Shown: positions 17,507-26,691 of the stretch, piece by piece
Layout: each line of letters opens with the position of its first letter
Position numbering within the stretch: position 1 is the stretch's first letter
Source: DASUAS01 sp963720765
GTDB lineage: Bacteria; Actinomycetota; Acidimicrobiia; IMCC26256; DASPTH01
NCBI GenBank assembly: GCA_963720765.1
Contig: CAVRGS010000006.1
Span: 34,803 to 98,802, forward strand
Length of the DNA: 64,000 bases
Direction of reading: 5' to 3'
The notes under the pieces: generated by a model
The model's database searches: none
Told to the model about the DNA's origin: nothing
The model's input: only the letters and a program-made list of their open reading frames with translations
Translations under genes and position numbers: made by a program

Positions 17507-18105
17507 GTTTCCTCCATCGAGGCCACGGTATCGGTCGAGGGCTCGACGGCCCGGTCGCGGGAGCCGAGCAACGTGCACACCATCAACACGCCGATCAACA
17601 GGAACGCGCTCATCGCCATCCACGCGAGCGTGACGAAGCCGAGCTTCTCGAACCACGGCGCGCTGCACGGGGTGACCGCGGAACACGAACTGCTCTCTTC
17701 GAACGCGGGGACGCGTTCCACCAGCCAGTGGTACAGCGACAACGGCGCACCGATGACGACGAACACGAGCGTGGTCATCCAGATCCCGCGGTCGCGTCGC
17801 AACGCGGCGACGCCGAGCACGATCACGAGCGGATACATCACGATGCGCTGGTACCAGCACAGTTCGCACGGCACGAACCCCGCGTGCTCGGAGTAGTAGA
17901 GGCTGCCGAGCGTCGAGACGGTCGCGACGATCCAGGCGAACGCGACCGACTGCGGCGCGACCGCGCGCGCCCACGACAGCACCGACGCGCGCGCACGGGG
18001 CGAGACCAACGCCGCGCCCGCGCACACGACGGCCATCGCGACGAGCGCGTCGGCGACGAGCGTCAACACCAGGAAGAAGTTGGTTGCGACGTCGACGTCG
18101 GGCAT
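17503..18105 (-). CDS. DsbB/BdbC-like disulfide oxidoreductase
   Basis: A 200-aa membrane protein with about five hydrophobic segments. The first Cys pair is in HAGFVPCELCWYQRIVMYPL, a signature of DsbB/BdbC. A second pair lies in SSSCSAVTPCSAPW. It would reoxidise the DsbA-like partner and pass electrons to quinone. N-terminal MPDVDVATNFFLVL starts at an ATG. It overlaps the DsbA-like gene by 4 nt. Confidence 0.9.
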   Translation of the reverse strand: MPDVDVATNFFLVLTLVADALVAMAVVCAGAALVSPRARASVLSWARAVAPQSVAFAWIVATVSTLGSLYYSEHAGFVPCELCWYQRIVMYPLVIVLGVAALRRDRGIWMTTLVFVVIGAPLSLYHWLVERVPAFEESSSCSAVTPCSAPWFEKLGFVTLAWMAMSAFLLIGVLMVCTLLGSRDRAVEPSTDTVASMEET

Positions 18106-18118
18106 CAGCGCGGGCCGG

Positions 18119-19963
18119 CTAGCGAACCGTGAACGGACTGCTGAGCACGGCCTCGTCGGTCTGCCCGAGCTGCACCCGCACGGTCATCTGCCACTTCCCG
18201 GAGTACGGGATGTCGTAGAGCGGTGCGTAGTAGTGACCCGCACCGAGCTTCTGCAGCGGCACCGTGAACGGTGGGAGATCCTCACCCGGGCGCGTGAGCT
18301 GCACCGTCATGTCGCTGATCGAGGCGGGGCCACCTCCCGTGGGCAACCCGGTGAAGTGCATGTCGTTCGGGCCGGCCGCGCCCGGCGCGACGTCGACGTA
18401 CACCCAGACCTGCTGCGACTTCAGCGTGAGCGCAACCGGCTCCGTGTTCTGCGAGCGCGCCGGTGCCGCGTTCACGAGGAGCGCGGTGATCGCGATGATC
18501 ACGGCGGCGATCGCCACCTCGGCCCACGCCGAACGGCGGAGGCGCGTCATCTCCTCCTGGTCCTCGGCTTCGTCGTCCCAGTCGTCGTACTCGTCGTCCT
18601 CGTCGTCCTCGTCGTCGCCGCGGTACCCGACGCCGCTCCCCGGACGACGGTCGACGATCACCGGGCCGCCCGCACCCACGAGCACCGGGTCGCCGGCGGC
18701 GACGAGCTCCTCGTCGGGCGGGGGGAGCGCACGGAAGCGGCGGTTCACCACTTCCCGACTGAAGGCGGCGGCCACGATCAACGCCGCGAACACCACGAGC
18801 TTGGCGATGAGGAGACGCCCGTAGTCGGTGCTCTTGAGCTCGTCGATGCTGCCGACCTGACGCCACGCCTGGTACGCGCCCGACACGACCAGCGCCGCGA
18901 TCGCCCCCAACCCGAGCGCGGAGTAGCGGGGCAGGACCAGGCGCAGCTCGTCCACGTCGCGTCGGGGCAGCACCGCGACGCACAGCACGACGAGCCCACC
19001 CAGCCAGCACGCCATGGCCGCGACGTGCACCAGGTCGGCCGGGATCGCGAGGCCGGTCTGGATCCCGGTGGAGGCGTGCCCGGCGATGCCGGGGGTGATC
19101 GCGATCCCCGCGCCGACCACCACGGCCGGGAGCGTCCACCACCAGCGCAGTGGGTGCTCGGCCTGGGGACGCCGATGCAGCAGGACGCGCAACAACGGGA
19201 GGGCGAGGACGAGCAGCGCGAGGCGAACCAGCGCGACCTTGCCGTAGCGCGTGTCGAGCACGTCACGCAGCACCGTGGTGTCGAACACGTCGGCGAGCGG
19301 GAGCCCGGCGGCATACACCCCTTCCAGCGCGATGCCGAACGCGGTCGTGACGAACACCGTGATCCAACCGCTCCACACCAGCCACCTGGCGCGGCGGTCG
19401 TCACGGCCGGCCGGCCACACCGCGGCGACGAACACGGCGCCACCGAGCAGCAGGGCGATGCCCCCGTACAAGAACCCCCGGTCGATGCCGTAGACGACAC
19501 CGACGGCGCGGCTGCCGCCCGTCGTGGCCAGGAGCGACGCCGCCGCGTTCTTGGCGTTCTGGTCGCTGAGCGTCGCCTTCGAACCGACCTGGAACGTGTA
19601 CGCCCCTTCGACCGGGTGCGAGTCGGCCGACGTGACCCGCCAGGTGACCACGTAGGTGCCGTCGTCGAGCTTCGGCAGCGACGTGGTGACCACGCTCTGC
19701 TGGCCGTTCGGGTGCTCCGGCTTGCCCGTGACCAGGCGCGATCGGTCACCCGTGTACACGCGGATGCCACCGAGCGACACCTCCACGCCTTCGCTGAAGC
19801 GCAGCGTGATCTCCTTGGGTGGCGTGTCGTAGACGCCGCCGTTCGACGGGTCGGTCGACAGCAGCGACGCGTGGGCCGACGCGGGCGCGGCGAACACCGC
19901 GAGCAACGCGACGACGAGCGCGCCCAGCGCGACGGCGCGCCGAAGCCGGAACGAGGTGATCAC
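18119..19963 (-). CDS. CopC-CopD fusion protein (copper binding/uptake)
   Basis: A 614-aa protein. The signal peptide ends ASAHASLLSTDP, so a His lies at the mature N-terminus as in CopC copper sites. The CopC domain (to about 125) includes ITLRFSEGVEV and DGTYVVTWRVTSADSHPVEG. About eight CopD transmembrane helices follow, including LVHVAAMACWLGGLVVL. After the last CopD helix comes a strongly acidic stretch (DDEDDEDDEYDDWDDEAED), another helix, and a YtkA-like beta domain (GPNDMHF, VQLTRPGEDLPPF). The GTG at 19963 overlaps the anti-sigma gene stop, so it is probably in the same regulon. Confidence 0.88.
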   Translation of the reverse strand: MITSFRLRRAVALGALVVALLAVFAAPASAHASLLSTDPSNGGVYDTPPKEITLRFSEGVEVSLGGIRVYTGDRSRLVTGKPEHPNGQQSVVTTSLPKLDDGTYVVTWRVTSADSHPVEGAYTFQVGSKATLSDQNAKNAAASLLATTGGSRAVGVVYGIDRGFLYGGIALLLGGAVFVAAVWPAGRDDRRARWLVWSGWITVFVTTAFGIALEGVYAAGLPLADVFDTTVLRDVLDTRYGKVALVRLALLVLALPLLRVLLHRRPQAEHPLRWWWTLPAVVVGAGIAITPGIAGHASTGIQTGLAIPADLVHVAAMACWLGGLVVLCVAVLPRRDVDELRLVLPRYSALGLGAIAALVVSGAYQAWRQVGSIDELKSTDYGRLLIAKLVVFAALIVAAAFSREVVNRRFRALPPPDEELVAAGDPVLVGAGGPVIVDRRPGSGVGYRGDDEDDEDDEYDDWDDEAEDQEEMTRLRRSAWAEVAIAAVIIAITALLVNAAPARSQNTEPVALTLKSQQVWVYVDVAPGAAGPNDMHFTGLPTGGGPASISDMTVQLTRPGEDLPPFTVPLQKLGAGHYYAPLYDIPYSGKWQMTVRVQLGQTDEAVLSSPFTVR

Positions 19964-20562
19964 GCGAGCTGCACCCGGCGCGTGACGGGCCGGCTCAACA
20001 GCCACACCACCGCGAGACCCACGAAGTCGAGGACGTGCTGTGCCTCCCCCAGTGCCCGCGTGCTGCCGGCGGCGACGTCGAGGAGCGACGACCCCACGAG
20101 GCACACGACCAACGCGGTGACCACGGGCAGCAGGCCGGGGATGCGCGACGGCTTCCACGCCGCGTAGAGGAACCCGACGCCGAGCGCGACGTCGAACGAA
20201 CCGATGTGGCGGGCGGTGTGCACGGGGAGGCCGGCGTCGCTGCCGAACACCAGCGCGGGGATCGCCACCGCGATCTGCGCCAGCGCGATGGCCACGAGGA
20301 TCCAACGCAGGGCGAGGTTGGTGTCGGGCTCGGCATCTCCGAGGGATTCGGCACCGATCGCGGTGAGGATCCCTGGCGTGAGGTCGGGGATCTCGGGCGC
20401 GGGCGCGAGCCGCACGCTGCGGTGCAGCGCCTCGGCGTCGTGGGCGAACGCACGGCAGTCCGCGCACCCGGCGAGGTGCGCGTAGACGCTCGACTCGTCG
20501 AGCCCCGGGGCCTCCCCGTCGAGCCGGGCCGAGATCGCCTGGTGGATCTGCATGCAGGTCAT
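19960..20562 (-). CDS. Anti-sigma factor with zf-HC2 domain and DoxX-like membrane part
   Basis: A 200-aa protein. The cytoplasmic N-terminal zinc-finger domain has HQAISARLDGE and HLAGCADCRAFAHD, the H-x3-C-x2-C anti-sigma motif. About four transmembrane helices follow from residue 85. It lies divergent from an ECF sigma gene and directly upstream of the CopC-CopD gene, so copper or envelope stress is a reasonable signal. ATG at 20562 is used; a second in-frame ATG is at 20553. Confidence 0.85.
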   Translation of the reverse strand: MTCMQIHQAISARLDGEAPGLDESSVYAHLAGCADCRAFAHDAEALHRSVRLAPAPEIPDLTPGILTAIGAESLGDAEPDTNLALRWILVAIALAQIAVAIPALVFGSDAGLPVHTARHIGSFDVALGVGFLYAAWKPSRIPGLLPVVTALVVCLVGSSLLDVAAGSTRALGEAQHVLDFVGLAVVWLLSRPVTRRVQLA

Positions 20563-20602
20563 ACGGGGTAGTCGCCGCTGAGGATCGAAGGGTTCCCGCC
20601 AG

Positions 20603-20608
20603 TATCGT
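20603..20608 (+). promoter_or_regulatory. Leaderless-type -10 box of the ECF sigma gene (TATCGT)
   Basis: TATCGT lies 8 nt before the GTG at 20617. It lies within the 54-bp divergent region shared with the anti-sigma gene. Confidence 0.5.
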
Positions 20609-20616
20609 CGGTCGAC

Positions 20617-21150
20617 GTGGACGAACTGACGCGGCTGTTCCTCGCCGCGCGCGACGGCGACCGCACTGCGCTCCTCCACGCCATTCGCACCAGCCAGGCC
20701 GAGGTCTGGCGGCTTGCCTATCACCTCGTGGGCGCCGACGACGCCGACGACGTGACCCAGGACGCGTTCGTCCGGGCGTGGAAGGCGCTCCCCTCGTTCC
20801 GCGGCGACTCCAGCGCCCGCACGTGGCTCCTCTCCATCGCCCGCCGGGCGTGCGCCGACCAGGTGCGGCGCAACGTGCGTCGCCGCCGCCTGGCCGGGCG
20901 GCTCGAGCACCGCGCCGCGCTGCCGGGCGCCGCGAGCACCGTCGACCCGAGCGACGCCCACGCAGTGTCGGCGCTGGTCGATCAGCTGCCCGACGACCAG
21001 CGCGCCGCGTTCGTCCTCACCCAGGTGATCGGGTGCTCCTACGAGGAGGCCGCCGAGGCGTGCGGGGTGCCGATCGGCACCATCCGCTCCCGGGTGGCCC
21101 GCGCCCGCGAGCACCTCGTCGACGCGGTGCGCCGGTCGGAGACGGGATGA
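20617..21150 (+). CDS. ECF-type RNA polymerase sigma factor
   Basis: A 177-aa sigma-70 family protein. Region 2 has LAYHLVGADDADDVTQDAFV and AWKALPSFRGDSSARTWLLS. Region 4 has LVDQLPDDQRAAFVLTQVIG, then SYEEAAEACGVPIGTIRSRV. It pairs with the divergent zf-HC2 anti-sigma factor. The GTG is chosen by the TATCGT box 8 nt upstream. Downstream genes for secreted or membrane proteins may be co-regulated. Confidence 0.93.
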   Translation: MDELTRLFLAARDGDRTALLHAIRTSQAEVWRLAYHLVGADDADDVTQDAFVRAWKALPSFRGDSSARTWLLSIARRACADQVRRNVRRRRLAGRLEHRAALPGAASTVDPSDAHAVSALVDQLPDDQRAAFVLTQVIGCSYEEAAEACGVPIGTIRSRVARAREHLVDAVRRSETG

Positions 21151-21168
21151 CGCGCGCCGCGCGCGGCC

Positions 21169-22218
21169 GTGGTCGTCACGGCACTGGTGCTCGGGATCGT
21201 GGGCGTCAGTGCCGCACCGGCCGGTGCCCACGGGCTCGGTGGCCTGAGCCCGACCAATTACGAGTCGGTCCTGCGGGCGGTGACCCCGGACGTGCCCGGA
21301 CTGCACGTGCACATCACCGATCTCGGCACCAAGGTCGAGCTCACCAACACGGGCCCACGCGACGTGGTGGTGCTCGGCTACGCGGGTGAGCCGTACCTGC
21401 GCGTCGGGCCGACCGGCGTGTTCGAGAACGTGCGCTCACCGGCGACGTACCTCAACCGTTCGACCTCGATCACCGGCGCGGCGCCGAAGTCGACCGATGC
21501 CAAGGCGACACCGGTGTGGCGGCGCGTGTCGACCGGCACCACCGCGAGGTGGCACGACCACCGCGCGCACTTCATGGGGGGTGACGACCCACCGGAGGTG
21601 GTGCGTCACCCCGATCAGCGACACGTGGTCGACAACTGGAAGATCCCGATGCGGGTGGGCAGCGAGCGCGTCGTCGCGCGCGGGCAGTTGATCTACGTGC
21701 CCCCGCCGTCACCGTGGCCGTGGGTGGTGGGCGCCGTGCTCATCGCCGCGCTCGTGGTCGTGCTGTCGCGCACGCGCGGGTGGCGCACCGTCTTCGTCGT
21801 GGCGCTGGCGTTGCTCACCCTCACCGAGATCGTGCACGTGATCGGGTTGTGGGACGCGTCGACCGCGTCGTTCGGCACCAAGCTGGGCGAGAGCGCGTAC
21901 TCCCTCGCGGGCATCGCCCTCGGGCTGGTGGGCCTCGGCTGGATCTGGCGCAAAGGCGCCGAGTCGGCGGTGCCGTTGGTGCTCGTCGCCGCGATCTTCT
22001 TCTTCGTGGCCGGGGGCCTCTCCGACGTGACGAGCCTCGGCAACTCGCAGATCCCGAGCAGTCTCTCGGCTGGGTTCGCACGCGTCCTGGTGATGGTCAC
22101 GCTGGGCCTGGGCGCCGGTCTCGCGGTAGCCGCGGCGTGGCGCTTGCGGCCCTCGTCGCCGACCCGGCCGGCGGCGCGCCCGCCCCGCCCACGACCGAGG
22201 GCATCCGTCACCGGTTGA
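21169..22218 (+). CDS. Exported membrane protein next to the copper/sigma genes, unrecognised
   Basis: About 349 aa: a signal-like segment ending APAGAHGLGG, an extracytoplasmic domain of about 165 residues with HVHITDLG, ARWHDHRAHFMG and several other His residues, then about five transmembrane helices and a Pro/Arg-rich tail. The His-rich exported domain fits metal binding. The annotated GTG lacks a basic signal-peptide start. An ATG at 21147 (MTRAAR) would supply it if one base had been lost near 21165. No named family is recognised. Confidence 0.7.
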   Translation: MVVTALVLGIVGVSAAPAGAHGLGGLSPTNYESVLRAVTPDVPGLHVHITDLGTKVELTNTGPRDVVVLGYAGEPYLRVGPTGVFENVRSPATYLNRSTSITGAAPKSTDAKATPVWRRVSTGTTARWHDHRAHFMGGDDPPEVVRHPDQRHVVDNWKIPMRVGSERVVARGQLIYVPPPSPWPWVVGAVLIAALVVVLSRTRGWRTVFVVALALLTLTEIVHVIGLWDASTASFGTKLGESAYSLAGIALGLVGLGWIWRKGAESAVPLVLVAAIFFFVAGGLSDVTSLGNSQIPSSLSAGFARVLVMVTLGLGAGLAVAAAWRLRPSSPTRPAARPPRPRPRASVTG

Positions 22219-22221
22219 GCG

Positions 22222-23166
22222 TCACCAGTTGAGTTCGGCGCACCCTGCGTGGTCGTCGGGCTCCACCTGGATGGTGGCGTGCGCGATCTCGTGCTCGAGC
22301 AGCAGCACACGCGCCTGGTCGAGCACACCGTGTGCATCGGCGTCGGGGCCGACCATCACGTGCGCGCTGGCGACGTCCATCTCCGACGTGAGCGTCCACA
22401 CGTGGAGGTCGTGCACGTCGACGACTCCCGGCAACGCCATGAGCTCGCGGCGGATCGCGTCGAGGTCGAGGTGGGCGGGCGCGACCTGCAACAGCACTCG
22501 GAGCGCGCTCGCCGCCAATCGCCACGCGCGCGGCAGGATCCACACGCCGATGATGGCGGCGACGATCGGGTCGATGGGGTCCCAGCCCGTCACCGCGATC
22601 ACCACTGCCGCGATGATCACGCCGACGGAGCCCGCGGCATCGGCCATCGCGTCCACGTACGCACCGCGCACAGCCAGGCTGTCCCGCACGCCGGCGCGCA
22701 GCATCGCGAACACGACGAGGTTCACACCGAGGCCGCCGATCGCGACGACGAGCATCGGACCCGCTTCGACGCTGCTGTCGCCCTGGGTGAGCCGGACCAC
22801 CGCCTCGAACAGCACGTAGCCCGCCACCGCGAACGTGAGGATCGCGTTCACCAGCGACGCCAGGATCTCGAGCCGGAAGAGCCCGAAGGTGCGGGCTCCG
22901 TCCTTCGAAGCCTTGTTCGCCACCACGATCGAGCCGAGGGCCAAGGCGATGGCCACCCCGTCGGTGAGCATGTGGGCGGCGTCGGAGAGCAGGGCCAGTG
23001 ATCCGGCGACGAACGCGGTGATCGCCTCCACCACCACGAAGGTCACGGTCAGCGCCAGGGCCATCCACAACCGGCCCACGTTGCGGGCCGCGGTCCGTCG
23101 CAACGCGTCGCCGTGGTCGTGGCCGTGCCCGCGTCCTGGTTGGGGCTCAGCGTGGTCGTGGGACAT
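22222..23166 (-). CDS. Cation diffusion facilitator (metal exporter)
   Basis: A 314-aa (from the ATG at 23166) six-helix CDF protein. It has a His-rich cytoplasmic N-terminus (GRGHGHDHGD), helix-2 metal site SDAAHMLTDG (His/Asp), helix-5 site VDAMADAAGSVG (Asp/Asp) and a C-terminal metallochaperone-like domain (VDVHDLHVWTLTSE). It should export Zn, Co, Fe or Mn by proton exchange; the HD-DD pair differs from the common DD-HD arrangement. Upstream in-frame ATGs at 23175 and 23195 are possible. It is divergent from an ABC metal importer. Confidence 0.92.
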   Translation of the reverse strand: MSHDHAEPQPGRGHGHDHGDALRRTAARNVGRLWMALALTVTFVVVEAITAFVAGSLALLSDAAHMLTDGVAIALALGSIVVANKASKDGARTFGLFRLEILASLVNAILTFAVAGYVLFEAVVRLTQGDSSVEAGPMLVVAIGGLGVNLVVFAMLRAGVRDSLAVRGAYVDAMADAAGSVGVIIAAVVIAVTGWDPIDPIVAAIIGVWILPRAWRLAASALRVLLQVAPAHLDLDAIRRELMALPGVVDVHDLHVWTLTSEMDVASAHVMVGPDADAHGVLDQARVLLLEHEIAHATIQVEPDDHAGCAELNW

Positions 23167-23209
23167 CGCACCCATTCTCGCGGTCCCGGGCGGCATCCCC
23201 CGCCGACCG

Positions 23210-23226
23210 ACCATAATGAGAATCAT
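23210..23226. promoter_or_regulatory. Zur/Fur-like palindrome over divergent metal-transporter promoters
   Basis: ATGA-GAA-TCAT (23216-23226) is a perfect 4+4 inverted repeat of Fur/Zur-box type. It covers the region between a CATAAT -10 box and the ATG of the ABC ATPase gene on the plus strand. It directly abuts TATGGT (23210-23215 read on minus), a candidate -10 for the CDF exporter. A bound regulator would block the importer promoter. Confidence 0.5.
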
Positions 23227-24004
23227 GCTCAACTCCGAAGCGGCGCCGGTCGTGCTCGCGGCCGACGACGTGTCGTTCGCCTACGGCGCCGAAGTGGTCC
23301 TCGACCACGTCGGCCTGCAGGTGCGGGCCGGGGAGTTCGCGGCGCTGGCCGGGCCCAACGGATCGGGCAAGTCGACGCTGCTGAGGATCCTGCTCGGGCT
23401 GCTCACGCCCCAGGGCGGCGCGGTGGAGGTGTTCGGCGTCGCGCCGGCCGACCTCCGTGACCGTTGGCGGGTCGGGTACGTGCCGCAGCGGCCCCGCATC
23501 GCACCCGACCTCCCGGCCACGGTCGAGGAGGTGGTCGCCACCGGACGGCTCGCGAAGCGAGGGTGGTGGAAGCGCCGCACGCGCGCCGATCGCGACGCGG
23601 TCGACCACGCGATCGAGTCGGTTGCGCTCACGGAGCACCGACGCAAGCGGCTCCACGAGCTCTCTGGTGGTCAACAACAGCGCGCGCTGATCGCACGCGC
23701 CCTCGCCGCCGATCCGGAGCTGCTGGTGCTCGACGAACCGATCGCCGGCGTCGACGTGGAGTCGCAGGAGCTCTTCCGCGACTCGTTGGTGCACCTGGTC
23801 GAGCACCACCATGCCGCCGTGCTGCTGGTGTCCCACGAGCTCGGCGCGGTGGCCGACGACCTCGACCACGTCGTGGTGCTCAAGCACCGCGTGGTGTTCG
23901 ACGGCGTGCCCGCCGACCTCGCCGCCACCGGGGTGAGCCTCGGTGTGCACCGCGACGACCTCCCGCTCTGGCTCGAGGAGCTCGGGGACATGGGGCCGAA
24001 GTGA
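23225..24004 (+). CDS. Metal ABC transporter, ATP-binding protein
   Basis: A 259-aa ABC ATPase of the ZnuC/MntB type: Walker A AGPNGSGKSTLLR, Q-loop YVPQRPRIAPDLP, signature LSGGQQQRALIARAL, Walker B LLVLDEPIAGVD, and H-loop VSHELGAV. The start at 23225 is chosen because it lies 7 nt after CATAAT and matches the family N-terminus. It is followed within 14 nt by its permease. No substrate-binding lipoprotein gene is nearby, so that must be encoded elsewhere. Confidence 0.92.
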   Translation: MLNSEAAPVVLAADDVSFAYGAEVVLDHVGLQVRAGEFAALAGPNGSGKSTLLRILLGLLTPQGGAVEVFGVAPADLRDRWRVGYVPQRPRIAPDLPATVEEVVATGRLAKRGWWKRRTRADRDAVDHAIESVALTEHRRKRLHELSGGQQQRALIARALAADPELLVLDEPIAGVDVESQELFRDSLVHLVEHHHAAVLLVSHELGAVADDLDHVVVLKHRVVFDGVPADLAATGVSLGVHRDDLPLWLEELGDMGPK

Positions 24005-24017
24005 CCGGGCCGACGTG

Positions 24018-24887
24018 ATGGGCGGCTTGCCGGGGATGCCGTGGGACCTGCCGTGGCCGTTCGACCGCACCTACATGCAGCTCGCGCTGCTCGCGGGCAT
24101 CGTCGTCGGCGCCACCGCGCCGCTCATCGGCGTCTTCCTCGTGCAGAAGGGGCTGTCGCTGATGGGCGACGGCATCGGCCACGTCGCCGTCGCCGGCATC
24201 GGGGCCAGCCTGCTGCTCGACACGTCGCCGACGTGGACTGCGCTGGTCGTCGCGGTCGCGGCCGCGCTGGTGATCGAGTTCCTGCGGACGCGCGGCAGCG
24301 CCACCGGTGACCTCGCGCTCGCGCTCGTGTTCTACGGGGGGATCGCCGCCGGCGTGGTGCTCGCGAGCCGATCCGCGACCAACACCAACCTGCAGCCGTA
24401 CCTGTTCGGGTCGATCCTCACCGCGACCGCCGACGACGTGTGGACGGTCATCGGTCTCGGCGCGGTCATCGCGATCGCGATCGCCTTCACCGGTCGGGCG
24501 TTGCTCGCGGTCGTGCTCGACGAAGACTCGGCGCGCGTCGCCGGCATTCCCGCCCGCACGCTGAACACCATGCTCGCGGTGCTCACCGCCGTCACGGTGG
24601 TGATGGCGATGCGCATCGTCGGCGTGTTGTTGATCGCCGCGCTCATGGTGCTCCCCGTCGCCACCAGCCGCCTGCTCGCCCGGTCGTTCCGCACCACCCT
24701 GATCGGCGCGGTCGGCGTGGGAGTTGCGTCGGCGCTCGTCGGGTTGTGGGCGGCCCGGCAGTGGGCGCTCGCCGCCGGCGGGGCCATCGTGCTGGTGGCC
24801 GCGGCGCTGTTCGCGCTGGCGTCGATCATCGCCGGCGCCCGACGCGCCGGCGCCCAGGCCGACTCGCTCCTCTCCGGACCCCATTGA
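24018..24887 (+). CDS. Metal ABC transporter permease (ABC-3 family)
   Basis: A 289-aa protein with about eight transmembrane helices. Motifs typical of ZnuB/MntC include VGATAPLIGVFLVQKGLSLM, GDGIGHVAVAGIG and RTLNTMLAVLTAVTVVMAMR, followed by VGVLLIAALMVLPVATSRLL. ATG at 24018 is used; a GTG at 24015 is also in frame. It pairs with the ATPase upstream for Zn or Mn uptake. Confidence 0.93.
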   Translation: MGGLPGMPWDLPWPFDRTYMQLALLAGIVVGATAPLIGVFLVQKGLSLMGDGIGHVAVAGIGASLLLDTSPTWTALVVAVAAALVIEFLRTRGSATGDLALALVFYGGIAAGVVLASRSATNTNLQPYLFGSILTATADDVWTVIGLGAVIAIAIAFTGRALLAVVLDEDSARVAGIPARTLNTMLAVLTAVTVVMAMRIVGVLLIAALMVLPVATSRLLARSFRTTLIGAVGVGVASALVGLWAARQWALAAGGAIVLVAAALFALASIIAGARRAGAQADSLLSGPH

Positions 24888-24897
24888 CGTCTCGCCG

Positions 24898-24927
24898 CCC
24901 CTCCGCGTCGCCCTGACGGCGGAGGGG
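24898..24927 (+). terminator. Perfect 9-bp hairpin after the metal permease gene
   Basis: CCCCTCCGC (24898-24906) pairs perfectly with GCGGAGGGG (24919-24927) around a 12-nt loop. No U-tract follows. It separates the metal transporter from the HIT-bio operon. Confidence 0.55.
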
Positions 24928-24945
24928 TGCCAGACAGGGGGTGGG

Positions 24946-24951
24946 TAGCCT
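24946..24951 (+). promoter_or_regulatory. Leaderless-type -10 box of the HIT gene (TAGCCT)
   Basis: TAGCCT, preceded by a G-run, lies 8 nt before the ATG at 24960. It is the likely promoter for HIT and the bio genes. Confidence 0.6.
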
Positions 24952-24959
24952 GGCGGGGC

Positions 24960-25394
24960 ATGGCGACGCTGTTCACGCGCATCATCGACGGTGAGATCCC
25001 GGGCGTCTTCGTGTGGCGTGACGACCGGTGCGTGGTGTTCCTCTCCATCAACCCGATGCACACCGGGCACGCGCTGGTCGTGCCGCGCGCCGAGGTCGAC
25101 CACTGGATCGACCTCGAGCCCGACCTCGCCGCGCACCTCTTCCAGGTGTCCCAGACCATCGGCAAGGCGCAGATGGCGGCGTTCACGGCCCGCCGCATCG
25201 GCGTGATGATCGTGGGCGACGAGGTCCCGCATGTCCACCTGCACGTGGTGCCGTTCGACTCGGTGTCGGAGCTGTCGTTCGCGCACGCCGATCCGAACCC
25301 GCCCGAAGGATCGCTCGACGCCGCCGCGGCCAAGATCCGCGCCGCGCTCCGCGACCAGCTCGACGCGGCCGCCGCGGACCACGTCAGCGAGTAG
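24960..25394 (+). CDS. HIT-family nucleotide hydrolase/transferase
   Basis: A 144-aa histidine-triad protein: TLFTRIIDGEIPGVFVWRDD at the start and the triad HVHLHVVPF near residue 95. Such proteins hydrolyse nucleoside phosphoramidates or dinucleotides in the cytoplasm. The gene sits first in a likely operon with bioA, 4 nt downstream. ATG at 24960 is set by the -10 box and by homology; an upstream in-frame start would precede the promoter. Confidence 0.93.
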   Translation: MATLFTRIIDGEIPGVFVWRDDRCVVFLSINPMHTGHALVVPRAEVDHWIDLEPDLAAHLFQVSQTIGKAQMAAFTARRIGVMIVGDEVPHVHLHVVPFDSVSELSFAHADPNPPEGSLDAAAAKIRAALRDQLDAAAADHVSE

Positions 25395-25398
25395 TCCC

Positions 25399-26687
<1,289 letters not shown>

Positions 26688-26691
<4 letters not shown>

